DNA of 64,000 nucleotides from Marinobacter vulgaris (GCF_003344045.1 NZ_QFWX01000007.1:1-64000), one strand, 5' to 3'. Positions 37,161 through 46,412 are shown, numbered from the stretch's first letter. Translations and numbers: made by a program. The notes: generated by a model from the sequence alone, not told the origin.

Positions 37161-38239
37161 TGATTGTCCTCCAGGGGCAGGAAGATGATGAAGTCGGTTT
37201 CGCCGGGCTGGCTCTCACATTCAACCAGCCCGTGATGTTGCCCGATGATGCTCTGGGTGATGGACAGGCCGAGGCCGGTTCCGCTCGCCCGTCCGCTGAT
37301 CATCGGGTAGAAAACGTTCTGCAGCAGCTCCGGCGGTATGCCGGGCCCGTTGTCGATCACATCCACGCGGCACACCAGGCGATGGCGTTTATGGCCGATG
37401 GTGAACTGCCGCAGTGCGCGGGTGCGGAAGGTGATGGTCGGCTGCTCATCGCCGGTCATCTCCCGCTGATTCTCGAAGGCCGCTTCCATGGCGTTGCGTG
37501 CGATATTGAGAAAGGCCTGGATCAGCTGTTCTTTGTCACCCTGAAACTCCGGCAGACTGGGGTCATAGTCGCGCTCGAAATTCAGTCGGCCGCGGCTCTC
37601 CGCTTCCAGCAGGGTTTTCACCCGCTCAAGTACTTCGTGAATGTTGGTGGAGGCCAGTTTCGGCGCCTTGTTGGGGCCCAGCATCCGGTCCACCAGGGAA
37701 CGCAGACGGTCGGCTTCGGCAATGATGACCTGGGTATATTCTCGCTGGTCCTCGCTGGTCAGTTCCCGGTCCAGCAGTTGGGCCGCGCCGCGAATGCCGC
37801 CGAGCGGGTTCTTGATCTCGTGGGCCATGCCCCGCACCAGAATCCGCGTGGTTTCTTGCTGGGAGATGATTTCCTCTTCCCGGCTGATGCGCAGGAGCCG
37901 GTCCCGGGGCTGTATCTCGATCAGCAACTCCGTGGGGTCCAGGCTGATGGGCGAGACCGAGTAGTCGACGGTCAGCCGCAGGCCACTTGTGAGCACGAAC
38001 TCCGCCTCGCGGCGAGTGTAGGACTGGCCGTTCCTCGCGGCGGCATGCAGGGTCTTGAGGGCGTCTTCCGAGTCGATCAGGGTGTCTCTGATCGATGCCC
38101 CCCGGCTGCGGGTAATGCTGGTTTCAAACAGGCTTTCAGCCGCCGGATTCAGGTACCGGATTCTCAAGCCTTCCCCCAGCACAATGACCGCTGTGGTAAG
38201 GCTGTCCAGTATGCTTTTATATCCGGCCGGTATTGCCAT
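37157..38239 (-). CDS. ntrB: Nitrogen regulation sensor kinase NtrB
   Basis: NtrB phosphorylates and, with PII, dephosphorylates NtrC. The ATG at 38239 gives 360 residues, close to family length, with GGATGGAAG as ribosome-binding site. A longer in-frame extension upstream has no homology and would cover the promoter. A PAS domain (ILDSLTTAVIVLGEGLRIR) is followed by the phosphoacceptor helix with His140 in GMAHEIKNPLGG, then the ATPase domain (DNGPGIPPELL, GTGLGLSI). It is cytoplasmic with no membrane helix. Confidence 0.96.
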   Translation of the reverse strand: MAIPAGYKSILDSLTTAVIVLGEGLRIRYLNPAAESLFETSITRSRGASIRDTLIDSEDALKTLHAAARNGQSYTRREAEFVLTSGLRLTVDYSVSPISLDPTELLIEIQPRDRLLRISREEEIISQQETTRILVRGMAHEIKNPLGGIRGAAQLLDRELTSEDQREYTQVIIAEADRLRSLVDRMLGPNKAPKLASTNIHEVLERVKTLLEAESRGRLNFERDYDPSLPEFQGDKEQLIQAFLNIARNAMEAAFENQREMTGDEQPTITFRTRALRQFTIGHKRHRLVCRVDVIDNGPGIPPELLQNVFYPMISGRASGTGLGLSITQSIIGQHHGLVECESQPGETDFIIFLPLEDNQ

Positions 38240-38298
38240 GCTTCCATCCTGTTGGTGGGCAACGCTGAGTACTCGCGCACTTTTGCAAGAAAGCAAAT

Positions 38299-38314
38299 TG
38301 CAAAAAGCGAACCA
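38299..38314 (-). promoter_or_regulatory. Candidate sigma54 promoter of ntrBC
   Basis: Read on the minus strand, 38314-38299 is TGGTTCGCTTTTTGCA, with GG and GC separated by ten bases as required for -24/-12 elements. The -12 half (TTGCA) is perfect; the -24 half matches 4 of 6 of TGGCAC. The inferred start lies about 50 bases before the ntrB ATG. Confidence 0.55.
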
Positions 38315-38474
38315 CATTGGATGGCTGCTCCGCTGAAAATGCGCATTTTGCGGGCATTGCGGTTTGACGGCCGGTTCACGCGCCGTTGTGTAGTGCATCA
38401 GCGGTCGTTTGGCCGCCAGAATGCCAGCTGAGCGCCCTGTGAATGATCAGAGTATGGCTGCTTTGTAGTGCGGG

Positions 38475-38491
38475 TGCACTAAAATAGTGCG
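38475..38491. promoter_or_regulatory. NtrC enhancer site upstream of ntrB
   Basis: TGCACTAAAATAGTGCG matches the NtrC dyad TGCAC-N7-GTGCA at nine of ten arm positions. It lies about 190 bases upstream of the inferred ntrB start site, a normal enhancer distance. It implies autoregulation of ntrBC. Confidence 0.75.
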
Positions 38492-38603
38492 ATACCTTAA
38501 CAGGTATGGTCAGGGGCGAGGTAGGGCCGGCGCAGAATTCAGACGATTACGCCGGGTCAGGCCCGGCTAGAGGCGGCTTTGCAGGAGTGTTGGAATGGCC
38601 GTG

Positions 38604-39134
38604 TCAGTTGAGAACGCTGGGCCGATGAACAGTGAAGGTGATGGTTTCGCCACTTTTAATGGTGACGCCGTCGCTGTCAACGATGCTGACGCCGGCTTCG
38701 TGGGTGCCGCGATAAATGTTGCGCACCATAACAGTGTCGGATTGGCTCTGGCCCACGGGTTGGCCATCCAGGGTGACCTCGTATTTATGATTGTCCCGCA
38801 GGGAAGGTGAGCTGGTCACCTGGAATTCCACGTCGCCGCTGCCGCTGTAGAAAGCCTCCTCGTCGTCGGGCGCAACAAAGGTCACGCTCTCATAGGTCGC
38901 GCCTTCCTGCTCCACCTGTTCCCTGAGCCTCTCGGGCTCCCGGACGACTTCGGGTTTTGGCAGGGTCACGGTGGTCACCGGTTTGACGTCAACCACCTCG
39001 GCGTCGGTCCCTTCGGTGGGCTCATCGGTGTAGGTGACGTTGCCCTGGGCATCAACCTGGCGGTATACCTCGGCAGAAAGCGGAAAAGCGATAAAGGCGA
39101 GAATGCCTGCGACAAATGGGAGCCGTGGTTTCAT
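38604..39134 (-). CDS. DUF4124 domain protein, exported
   Basis: This 176-residue protein has an N-terminal signal peptide (MKPRLPFVAGILAFIAFPLSA) followed by EVYRQVDAQGNVTYTDEPT, the signature of DUF4124. A proline/valine/threonine linker and a C-terminal beta-rich domain follow (about 85-175, including YEVTLDGQPVGQSQSD). Function is unknown. It lies between glnA and ntrB, an arrangement I recall in pseudomonads and relatives, but nothing in the sequence links it to nitrogen chemistry. Confidence 0.85.
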   Translation of the reverse strand: MKPRLPFVAGILAFIAFPLSAEVYRQVDAQGNVTYTDEPTEGTDAEVVDVKPVTTVTLPKPEVVREPERLREQVEQEGATYESVTFVAPDDEEAFYSGSGDVEFQVTSSPSLRDNHKYEVTLDGQPVGQSQSDTVMVRNIYRGTHEAGVSIVDSDGVTIKSGETITFTVHRPSVLN

Positions 39135-39254
39135 AGGTACAACCTGTCTGTTGTTTTACCCGATTATCAGCGCCAGCCTGCTGTAATTCAACGCCATTCC
39201 TGTCGTGACAGGTTACATTCCGTTAAGGGTGTGGCGGTGGTGTGATGTCGGGCA

Positions 39255-39283
39255 CAAAAAAGCCCTGCACGGGGCAGGGCTTT
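39255..39283 (-). terminator. Terminator of glnA
   Basis: AAAGCCCTGC (39259-39268) pairs with GCAGGGCTTT (39274-39283). The A-run 39256-39261 becomes the T-run on the minus strand. It lies 40 bases after the glnA stop and separates glnA from the DUF4124 gene. Confidence 0.9.
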
Positions 39284-39323
39284 GATGACTGCTGGCGCCC
39301 GGGGGCGCGTCAGCAGAGCGTGC

Positions 39324-40727
39324 TTAGCAGGAGTAGTACAGCTCGAACTCGACCGGGTGGGTGGTCATGTTGAGGCGTTCAACTTCGCCACGCTTCAGGT
39401 CGATGTAGCCGCCGATCATGTCTTCGGTGAACACGCCGCCACGGGTCAGGAACTCGTGGTCCGCTTCCAGGCTGTCCAGGGCTTCCTGGAAGGTCTCGGC
39501 AACGGTGGGGATGTCCAGGGCTTCTTCCTTCGGCAGATCGTACAGATCCTTGTCCATGGCATCGCCCGGGTGGATCTTATTCTGGATGCCGTCAAGGCCG
39601 GCCATCATCAGTGCCGCGAAAGCCAGGTACGGGTTGGCGGACGCGTCCGGGAAGCGGACTTCGATACGACGGCCCTTCGGGCTGTTGACGTACGGAATAC
39701 GGATAGAGGCTGAACGGTTGCGGGCGGAGTAGGCCAGCATGACCGGAGCTTCAAAACCCGGAACCAGACGCTTGTAGCTGTTGGTGGAGGCGTTGGTGAA
39801 GGCGTTGATGGCCTTGGCATGCTTGATCACACCGCCGATGTAGTAGATCGCCATCTCGCTCAGGCCGGCATAGCCGTCACCGGCGAACAGGTTCTTGCCA
39901 TCTTTGTTCAGGGACATGTGCACGTGCATACCGGAACCGTTGTCACCGACAACCGGCTTGGGCATGAAGGTCGCGGTTTTGCCGTAGGCATGGGCGACGT
40001 TGTGCACGCAGTACTTCAGGATCTGAACTTCGTCAGCTTTTTTGGTCAGGGTGTTGGCGCCAACGCCGATTTCACACTGGCCGGCAGTGCCCACTTCGTG
40101 GTGATGCACTTCGATTTCCAGGCCCATGGACTCCATGGCCGCACACATGGCGCCACGCAGGTCGTGCAGGCTGTCAACCGGTGGAACCGGGAAGTAGCCA
40201 CCTTTAACGCCGGGACGGTGACCGATGTTGTTGCGGTCAAACTCGTCGCCGGATACCCAGGCTGCTTCCTCGGAGTGCAGTTCATACATCGCGCCCTGCA
40301 TATCGATTTTCCATCGTGCAGAGTCGAATACAAAGAACTCCGGCTCCGGGCCGAACAGTGCGCCGTCGGCAATGCCGGTGGACTTCAGGTATTCTTCGGC
40401 ACGCTTGGCAACGGAGCGCGGATCACGCTCATAGCCCTGCATGGTGGAAGGCTCCACGATGTCGCAGGTGATGTTGACGGTGGTTTCTTCAGTGAACGGA
40501 TCAAGAACGGAGGTTTCGTCCACCGGCATCAGGATCATGTCGGACTCGTTGATGCCTTTCCAGCCGGAGATGGAGGAACCGTCGAACATCTTGCCGTCGG
40601 CAAAAAAGTCTTCGTCGACCTCGGTGGCGGGCAGAGTGACGTGCTGCTCTTTACCGCGGCTGTCAGTGAATCGCATGTCGACCCATTTGACTTCGTGTTC
40701 TTTGATCAGATCAATCGTCTTGGACAT
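39324..40727 (-). CDS. glnA: Glutamine synthetase, type I
   Basis: GlnA makes glutamine from glutamate, ammonia and ATP as a cytoplasmic dodecamer. The 467 residues (E. coli 469) start [19 protein letters not shown]. They include the DGSSISGW motif, the active-site region [19 protein letters not shown], and [10 protein letters not shown], which carries the adenylylation tyrosine modified by GlnE. glnE is at 48,546 in this window. A GGAG lies before the ATG. A sigma54 promoter and NtrC sites upstream predict induction under nitrogen limitation. Confidence 0.98.
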   Translation of the reverse strand: MSKTIDLIKEHEVKWVDMRFTDSRGKEQHVTLPATEVDEDFFADGKMFDGSSISGWKGINESDMILMPVDETSVLDPFTEETTVNITCDIVEPSTMQGYERDPRSVAKRAEEYLKSTGIADGALFGPEPEFFVFDSARWKIDMQGAMYELHSEEAAWVSGDEFDRNNIGHRPGVKGGYFPVPPVDSLHDLRGAMCAAMESMGLEIEVHHHEVGTAGQCEIGVGANTLTKKADEVQILKYCVHNVAHAYGKTATFMPKPVVGDNGSGMHVHMSLNKDGKNLFAGDGYAGLSEMAIYYIGGVIKHAKAINAFTNASTNSYKRLVPGFEAPVMLAYSARNRSASIRIPYVNSPKGRRIEVRFPDASANPYLAFAALMMAGLDGIQNKIHPGDAMDKDLYDLPKEEALDIPTVAETFQEALDSLEADHEFLTRGGVFTEDMIGGYIDLKRGEVERLNMTTHPVEFELYYSC

Positions 40728-40882
40728 TGTGCAAGCTCCGTCAGTTATCCCGCTCGGCGGGCGATTTCTGTGTACGTTGTTGCCGGATCGTTCAGCGCTG
40801 CTGAATTCCGATCTTTCTTTCAGGTCGGGAAGCTTATCAAAAGCTGTTCCCAGTTACCTGCAAATTCGGCTGCCTTAAGTGA

Positions 40883-40898
40883 AGCAATAGGCTTGCCA
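40883..40898 (-). promoter_or_regulatory. Sigma54 promoter of glnA
   Basis: Read on the minus strand, 40898-40883 is TGGCAAGCCTATTGCT. It matches TGGCAC-N5-TTGCT at all but one position and has the required ten bases between GG and GC. The inferred start gives a glnA leader of about 145 bases. Confidence 0.8.
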
Positions 40899-40982
40899 GT
40901 TTTTAAGGCATGCTCCACAAGAGCGCAATTACAGGGTTCCCGGGCTGTTTTGGAGCGATCACCGTTATAACAGTGGCTGACT

Positions 40983-41042
40983 CGCCCTCTTGTGGTGCAT
41001 TAAAAGAGTGCGCGCACTGAAAAAATGCACCAGACCTGTGCG
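40983..41042. promoter_or_regulatory. NtrC enhancer cluster of glnA
   Basis: TGCACCAGACCTGTGCG (41026-41042) matches the NtrC dyad TGCAC-N7-GTGCA at nine of ten arm positions. A second, weaker site is at 40983-40999 (CGCCC-N7-GTGCA). Between and across them, TGGTGCA (40993-40999) and TGCACCA (41026-41032) are symmetric around GTGCGCGCAC (41008-41017). They lie 85-160 bases upstream of the sigma54 promoter. Confidence 0.7.
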
Positions 41043-41285
41043 CGAGGTCTGCCAGCGCCATAGGCGTTTTTCTTCATATAAACGCAATGAAGTTTGCTAT
41101 ATACTGCGCGCCACTTCATTTTAGACCCGGAAATTCAGCGCAACCGCTGAGTCTCGTCAGGGTGCACCCGGGCTGCCCGGCCTGGCAAATGAAATTCATT
41201 TTACGGATTTGAGACGGCATGTAAGGGGCATAGCGCCTGCTGAAGACCGCTCAGGTCATTCAGTGCATGCTGCAGGAATATTGTT

Positions 41286-43097
41286 GTGATAGATAAACTT
41301 CGTAATATCGCCATCATCGCCCACGTTGACCATGGCAAAACCACGCTGGTAGACCAGTTGTTGCGCCAGTCCGGTACGCTGGACCGCAAAGAGCTCGAAA
41401 ATGAGCGCGTCATGGATTCCAATGACCAGGAAAAGGAACGGGGCATCACCATCCTGGCCAAGAACACCGCGCTGAAATGGCACGACTACGACATCAACAT
41501 CGTCGACACCCCGGGCCACGCCGACTTCGGTGGTGAAGTAGAACGGGTAATGAGCATGGTGGACTGTGTGCTGCTGGTGGTCGATTCCATCGACGGCCCG
41601 ATGCCCCAGACCCGCTTTGTCACCCAGAAAGCCTTTGACGCCGGTCTGCACCCGATTGTGGTGGTGAACAAGATCGACCGCCCCGGCGCCCGCCCGGACT
41701 GGGTTGTGGACCAGGTGTTCGACCTTTTTGACAACTTGGGCGCCAGTGACGAGCAGCTGGATTTTCCGATCGTGTTCGCCAGTGCCCTGAACGGCATTGC
41801 CGGTATGGATCACGAGAAGCTGGACGACAACATGGATGCGGTTTTCCAGGCCATCGTTGACCACGTGCCGGCACCAAACGTTGATCGCGACGGCCCGTTC
41901 CAGATGCAGATTTCCCAGTTGGACTACAACAGCTTTCTGGGCGTTATCGGAATCGGCCGCATCAGGCGCGGAAAGGTAAAAACCAATTCCCCGGTGGCTG
42001 CTATCGGTGCCGACGGCAAGAAGCGCCAGGGCCGCATTCTCAAGATCATGGGCCACTCCGGCCTGCAGCGTGTTGAGGTCGATGAGGCACAGGCGGGCGA
42101 TATCATTTGCGTAAGCGGTATGGATGAGTTGTACATCTCCGATACCCTGTGTGACCCGGCCAATGTTGAGGCCCTGCCGCCGCTGACGGTGGACGAGCCA
42201 ACCGTGTCCATGACTTTCCAGGTCAATGACTCGCCGTTCTGTGGCCGCGAAGGCAAGTTCGTCACCAGCCGCAACATCAAGGAGCGTCTGGAGAAGGAGT
42301 TGCTGCATAACGTTGCTCTGCGCGTTGAAGAAGGTGATTCCGCTGACAAGTTCAAAGTGTCCGGCCGTGGTGAATTGCACCTGTCGGTACTGATCGAAAA
42401 CATGCGCCGGGAAAACTTCGAGCTTGCCGTGGGTCGCCCGGAAGTGGTCATCCGCGAGATCGACGGCGTAAAGCAGGAGCCCTACGAGAACGTCATCATC
42501 GACATTGAAGAGCAGCACCAGGGTGCCCTGATGGATCAGATGGGCTTTCGCAAGGGTGAGCTGACCAATATGGTGCCGGATGGCAAAGGGCGTATGCGCC
42601 TTGATTACACAATTCCGGCGCGGGGCCTGATTGGCTTCCGTAACTCCTTCCTGACCATGACCTCCGGCTCCGGTATCCTGACCTCGACGTTCAGCCATTA
42701 CGGCCCGATCAAGAGTGGTGATATGACCAGCCGTCAGAACGGCGTACTGGTATCAATGGCAACCGGTACTGCGCTCACCTACTCGCTGGAAACACTCCAG
42801 AGCCGGGGCAAGCTGTTCCTGGATCCGGGGCAGGAAGTTTACGAAGGCCAGTTGTGCGGCATTCACAGCCGCGACAACGACCTGGTGGTAAACCCCACCA
42901 AGGGCAAGAAGCTGGACAACATGCGCGCCTCTGGCAAAGAGGAAGTGATCGCTCTGGTGCCGCCCATCAAGTTTACCCTTGAGCAGGCGCTGGAGTTCAT
43001 TGATGAAGACGAGCTGGTGGAAGTAACGCCGAAGTCGGTCCGTCTGCGCAAGAAGCTGCTTACCGAGAACGAGCGTAAGCGCGCGAACAAGAAGTAA
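41286..43097 (+). CDS. typA: Ribosome-associated GTPase TypA/BipA
   Basis: TypA is a translational GTPase of the EF-G/LepA class that acts in 50S assembly and stress adaptation. The 603 residues (E. coli 607) begin [19 protein letters not shown] after a GTG initiator, with AGGAA upstream. G motifs are [26 protein letters not shown] and NKIDR. The C-terminal domain typical of BipA ends with [17 protein letters not shown]. It is divergent from glnA and followed by its own terminator. Confidence 0.97.
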   Translation: MIDKLRNIAIIAHVDHGKTTLVDQLLRQSGTLDRKELENERVMDSNDQEKERGITILAKNTALKWHDYDINIVDTPGHADFGGEVERVMSMVDCVLLVVDSIDGPMPQTRFVTQKAFDAGLHPIVVVNKIDRPGARPDWVVDQVFDLFDNLGASDEQLDFPIVFASALNGIAGMDHEKLDDNMDAVFQAIVDHVPAPNVDRDGPFQMQISQLDYNSFLGVIGIGRIRRGKVKTNSPVAAIGADGKKRQGRILKIMGHSGLQRVEVDEAQAGDIICVSGMDELYISDTLCDPANVEALPPLTVDEPTVSMTFQVNDSPFCGREGKFVTSRNIKERLEKELLHNVALRVEEGDSADKFKVSGRGELHLSVLIENMRRENFELAVGRPEVVIREIDGVKQEPYENVIIDIEEQHQGALMDQMGFRKGELTNMVPDGKGRMRLDYTIPARGLIGFRNSFLTMTSGSGILTSTFSHYGPIKSGDMTSRQNGVLVSMATGTALTYSLETLQSRGKLFLDPGQEVYEGQLCGIHSRDNDLVVNPTKGKKLDNMRASGKEEVIALVPPIKFTLEQALEFIDEDELVEVTPKSVRLRKKLLTENERKRANKK

Positions 43098-43131
43098 GCC
43101 GTAGTGGAGTAAAGAACAGAACGGTAACCAG

Positions 43132-43161
43132 AAAGGGGCAGAGCGGATCTGCCCCTTTTTT
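43132..43161 (+). terminator. Terminator of typA
   Basis: AAAGGGGCAGA (43132-43142) pairs with TCTGCCCCTTT (43148-43158) around a five-base loop, then a T-run. Confidence 0.92.
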
Positions 43162-43209
43162 CGTTCACTTCAGCTAAACTCCGGTTACATTCTTTTTCCG
43201 GAGCGTTCT

Positions 43210-44172
43210 ATGCTCACCCTTTATCCCGAGATCAAGCCTAACGCCCAGCATCGTCTTGCGGTGGACCCGCCCCACGAACTCTATGTGGAAGAAAGCGGCA
43301 ATCCGGACGGTATTCCTGTGCTCGTCGTTCACGGTGGCCCCGGCGGCGGGTGCGAGGACTATTACCGGCGTTTTTTTGATGCCGAGCGGTACCGGATCAT
43401 TCTGATGGACCAGCGTGGCGCCGGCCGCTCAACCCCGCTGGCGGAATTCGACGGCAACACCACACAGAAGCTGGTGCAAGACATGGAAACGGTGCGTTCG
43501 TTTCTTGGTGTTTCCCGGTGGATTCTCTTTGGCGGCAGCTGGGGCTCCACCCTGAGCCTGGTTTACGCCCAAACGCACCCGGACAAAGTGCTCGGCCTGG
43601 TTTTACGGGGCATCTTCCTGTGCCGTCCCAGGGATATCCAGTGGTTTTACCAGGATGGTGCCAGCCGGGTATTCCCCGATTACTGGCAGGACTTCGTTGC
43701 ACCCATTCCCGAGAGTGAGCGGGGCGACCTGGTGTCCGCCTACTATCGACGCCTGACCAGCACCAACGAGCTTGAACAGATCCAGGCTGCAAAGGCCTGG
43801 TCCATCTGGGAAGGGCGGTGCGCCACACTGCATCCGAATCCCCGGGTGGTTGAGCACTTCGGCCATCCCCATGTGGCGATTGCACTGGCCCGTATCGAAT
43901 GCCACTACTTCATGAATAACGCGTTTCTGGAAGATAACCAGATCGTTCGTGATGCCGCGGCACTAAAAGACATTCCGGGGCTGATTGTGCATGGCCGATA
44001 CGACATGGTTTGCCCCCTGGATAACGCCCTCGCCCTGAGCGAGGCATGGCCCGAGGCAGACCTGAGGATCATTCGGGATGCCGGGCATTCAGCCTCCGAG
44101 CCGGCGATTGTTGATGCCTTGATGCGAGGCATTGATGAGGTGGCGGCAAAGCTTGATGACGATGCCTCATAA
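43210..44172 (+). CDS. pip: Proline iminopeptidase (S33 family)
   Basis: This is a cytosolic alpha/beta-hydrolase that removes N-terminal proline from peptides. The 320 residues contain the oxyanion motif HGGPGGG (41-47), the nucleophile elbow GGSWGS with Ser110, and Asp265 in HGRYDMVCP. His293 in DAGHSASEP completes the triad. MDQRGAGRSTP is also diagnostic. It lies after the typA terminator with its own start and about 100 bases before dtd. Confidence 0.93.
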   Translation: MLTLYPEIKPNAQHRLAVDPPHELYVEESGNPDGIPVLVVHGGPGGGCEDYYRRFFDAERYRIILMDQRGAGRSTPLAEFDGNTTQKLVQDMETVRSFLGVSRWILFGGSWGSTLSLVYAQTHPDKVLGLVLRGIFLCRPRDIQWFYQDGASRVFPDYWQDFVAPIPESERGDLVSAYYRRLTSTNELEQIQAAKAWSIWEGRCATLHPNPRVVEHFGHPHVAIALARIECHYFMNNAFLEDNQIVRDAAALKDIPGLIVHGRYDMVCPLDNALALSEAWPEADLRIIRDAGHSASEPAIVDALMRGIDEVAAKLDDDAS

Positions 44173-44275
44173 CGCTGCAACCGAATCGGCGGCGAATACC
44201 CCCTAAGTGGGGTTGCGGCCAATCTGGCCCGTGGATAGACTTCGGCAGATCTTTGAGTCCTTCCCGGGGAGCCGA

Positions 44276-44740
44276 ATGAAAGGGCTGATTCAGCGAGTTA
44301 GCTACGCCAGAGTTACCGTCGATAAGGAGATCTTCTCTGAAATCAGCACGGGGCTTTTGCTGCTGCTGGGGGTCGAGAAGCCGGATGATGCATCGGCCGC
44401 AGCAAAACTCTGCAGCAAAGTGATCCGTTATCGGGTGTTTCCCGATGACCATGGACGAATGAACCGCAGCCTGCTCGATATCGGCGGCTCCCTCCTTGTT
44501 GTCCCCCAGTTCACCCTTGCAGCCGATACCGGATCGGGCACACGTCCCGGTTTTTCTGTCGCGGCGTCCCCGGATTTAGCGAACGGGTTGTTCCGGGAGT
44601 TTGTGGCTGTCGCAGAGCAGCATCTGGGGAAAACCAGAGTAGGTCAGGGACAGTTTGGCGCGGATATGAAGGTAGCGCTGGAAAATGACGGGCCTGTCAC
44701 GTTTCTTCTCGAGGTTGGCGGCGATAATTCGCAAAAATAA
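44276..44740 (+). CDS. dtd: D-aminoacyl-tRNA deacylase
   Basis: Dtd hydrolyses D-aminoacyl-tRNAs to protect translation. The ATG at 44276 (GGGGAG upstream) gives 154 residues starting MKGLIQRVSYARVTVD, slightly longer than the E. coli enzyme (145). The active-site motifs PQFTLAAD and NDGPVTFLL and the TRPGF segment are present. A longer in-frame start at 44207 is not supported by homology. Confidence 0.94.
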   Translation: MKGLIQRVSYARVTVDKEIFSEISTGLLLLLGVEKPDDASAAAKLCSKVIRYRVFPDDHGRMNRSLLDIGGSLLVVPQFTLAADTGSGTRPGFSVAASPDLANGLFREFVAVAEQHLGKTRVGQGQFGADMKVALENDGPVTFLLEVGGDNSQK

Positions 44741-45237
44741 TGGCACGCACCAGCTTTGTGCGCATGGCTCGCAGCTGGTCTGCGCTGGTGCAACTCAACC
44801 GTAATGTGGAAGGCGTTTCGGCCAAAAGAAGAGGGTTTTGGTTTTTAACTTTATGATTATAAGGACATAATGCCAGTTTGGCCTCGGATTTGAATGTTAG
44901 CCGTCCTGGAACGTTAGAGCATTTATAAGCATAAAGACTTGCTTTCCTGAACCGAATTACGCTAAAAAGCCCAAGTTAAAAATTTGCAAAAAAGCGGTCA
45001 TTGTATTAAAACAGGTTCATCACTTTACGCATTAAAAGATGGCTGTAAGTGATTGACGAGAAAAGGAGCCTGCTCGCTCCTTGAATAAGAAGAAAAAACG
45101 AATTGTTATCGCTGTGTCATAAAACTGACATGGTGAGTACACAGAATAGGGCCCAACCAGCCCGACTGGTGAAGTCTGAAGAGCGGGATCCAAACCCGAC
45201 GCTAAAACCTGAGTTAACTCAAGAAGGAAAACGCAAC
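44741..45237 (+). other. Long AT-rich leader region before the porin
   Basis: This 497-base gap has no convincing gene. It contains a hairpin AAGGAGC/GCTCCTT (45063-45082) without a T-run, and a PHO-box-like element at 45114-45131. The middle (about 44,820-45,060) is AT-rich, with no motif I can name. The reading frame of the porin is open back to 45103, but the added residues are not a signal peptide. Confidence 0.6.
45114..45147 (+). promoter_or_regulatory. PHO-box-like promoter of the porin
   Basis: GTGTCATAAAACTGACAT (45114-45131) matches the PhoB consensus (two CTGTCAT repeats separated by four A/T bases) at six of seven positions in each repeat. CAGAAT (45142-45147) lies ten bases downstream, where the -10 box sits in PhoB-dependent promoters. 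The transcript would have a leader of about 85 bases. Confidence 0.6.
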
Positions 45238-46308
45238 ATGAAAAAAACGCTCATCGCATCCGCTATTGCAGCTGCTACATTCTCTGGTAGCGCGCTGGCA
45301 CAGATGGAAGCTTCCGCATCTGAGCTGGCTGCTCGTATGGATTCCATGCCAACGGTTTATGGCAACATCCAGTATGCCATTACCCACACAGACTTTGAGA
45401 ATGGCGGCTCTGAAGTCAGCCATTTTGATAACGGATCGACCATCGGGATCAAGCATGACCACGAGGTTGCACCTGGCATCACAGCATTTTTGAAGTTGGA
45501 GCTCGAGGGCATCAGTGCCGACAATAAAGCTGGCAATAAAAACAATACCGCCGAGATTGATTCCGCTGGTAACGTGACACGAAGTGATGACAGCGGCGGT
45601 CTGAACGAGCTGGATGAAGCCTACATTGGTATTAAAGGCGACAGCTTCGGTCAGATCTGGGTAGGCTCTGATGATTCGCAGTATGAGCAGTTGATTGGCG
45701 GTGTTGTCGAGTACTATGAAGTAGCGGGTCTGAATACTGGTTTGGATTACACAACTGGAGAGGGTGATCTTATTCAGTATGTGTCGCCATCTTTCAGTGG
45801 CTTTACTTTCCACGGTGCAGTTGCCTTTCAGGGTGACGGTGACCCTCAGTACGATGAGAAGGCTTATCCTTACCAGCTTGGTGCCAAGTACAGTGCTGAC
45901 ATGCTAACGATTGCTGTCGCAATGGATTCAAACGACGCAGATAGCACTAGCAGTGAGAACACATACGGCGTAAACGTTTCTGCTGACGTTACGAATGAGC
46001 TTACGGTCGGTGCGCTCTATAGCATGCGTGGTTCCAAAGAAGTTGGCGGGCTAGCTATTACTGAAGGTCAGAAAAATGCTCAAATTTACGCGCGTTACAG
46101 CTTAGGTGCGAATGGCTTCGCCGCATCGTACGAAATGTCTGAAGCTGATGCCGGTGATGACGAAGCCACTGTGCTGACGTTGCAAGCCCTGCACAACGTG
46201 TCTGACAACCTTTATGTCTACACCGAAGGTTATCTGCGCAATGATGACAACGGCACTACTGATGAAGACACTACTCAGTTGGCAGTAGGCGCTGTCTACT
46301 ACTTCTGA
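45238..46308 (+). CDS. Outer-membrane porin (Gram-negative porin family)
   Basis: The ATG at 45238, after AAGGAAAA, gives 356 residues. A 21-residue signal peptide ends SALA. The mature protein has alternating beta-strands, acidic loops and a C-terminal phenylalanine (AVGAVYYF), the usual sign of an outer-membrane barrel. PTVYGNIQYAITHTDF and ELDEAYIGIKGDSFGQIWVG are typical of general porins. A PHO-box-like element upstream suggests induction in phosphate limitation, but pore selectivity cannot be read from sequence. A terminator follows. Confidence 0.9.
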   Translation: MKKTLIASAIAAATFSGSALAQMEASASELAARMDSMPTVYGNIQYAITHTDFENGGSEVSHFDNGSTIGIKHDHEVAPGITAFLKLELEGISADNKAGNKNNTAEIDSAGNVTRSDDSGGLNELDEAYIGIKGDSFGQIWVGSDDSQYEQLIGGVVEYYEVAGLNTGLDYTTGEGDLIQYVSPSFSGFTFHGAVAFQGDGDPQYDEKAYPYQLGAKYSADMLTIAVAMDSNDADSTSSENTYGVNVSADVTNELTVGALYSMRGSKEVGGLAITEGQKNAQIYARYSLGANGFAASYEMSEADAGDDEATVLTLQALHNVSDNLYVYTEGYLRNDDNGTTDEDTTQLAVGAVYYF

Positions 46309-46338
46309 TCAGCTAACCAGCTAGTCAAAACGTAGTCG

Positions 46339-46372
46339 AAAAACCGGTAGCCTTCGGGCTGCCGGTTTTTTT
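46339..46372 (+). terminator. Terminator of the porin gene
   Basis: A 14-pair stem (46339-46352 with 46357-46370, one G-T pair) closes on a TTCG tetraloop and runs into seven Ts. It is one of the strongest terminators in the window. Confidence 0.95.
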
Positions 46373-46412
46373 ATGTATGCTGATATCAAATTCCCCCCTG
46401 TGAGGAGCGGCA

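Larger units (their letters stand above)
38240..38603 (-). other. Non-coding region upstream of ntrB
   Basis: This 364-base stretch separates ntrB from the DUF4124 gene. It holds a candidate sigma54 promoter (38299-38314), an NtrC-type dyad (38475-38491), a small inverted repeat ATACCT/AGGTAT (38492-38507) and a GCCGGG/CCCGGC hairpin (38551-38567) without a T-run. I see no gene in it. Confidence 0.6.
40728..41285. other. Divergent glnA-typA regulatory region
   Basis: This 558-base intergenic region contains the glnA control elements (sigma54 promoter 40883-40898, NtrC dyads near 40983-41042). On the typA side it has several AATGAA/TTCATT elements (41086-41120 and 41187-41201) around a TATACT box (41100-41105). 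No open reading frame or RNA gene is convincing here. Confidence 0.6.

Noticed and set aside
38551..38567. GCCGGG/CCCGGC hairpin as terminator of the DUF4124 gene
   Set aside because: There is no T-run on the minus strand; it might slow polymerase but does not meet the usual criteria.
40858..40875. Second sigma54-like element before glnA
   Set aside because: On the minus strand GG and GC are separated by eleven rather than ten bases; the element at 40883-40898 has correct spacing and better match.
41077..41105. Complete sigma70 promoter for typA
   Set aside because: TATACT (41100-41105) is good, but no acceptable -35 hexamer lies 16-18 bases upstream.
41256..42698. Long open frame antisense to typA, and similar long antisense frames opposite rpsC-rplP, uvrA and mshE
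   Set aside because: They lie opposite highly conserved genes, their translations have no recognisable motif, and the frames follow from high-GC codon use on the coding strand.
45063..45082. Hairpin before the porin as a terminator or small RNA end
   Set aside because: The seven-base stem is not followed by a T-run and no promoter for a small RNA is evident.
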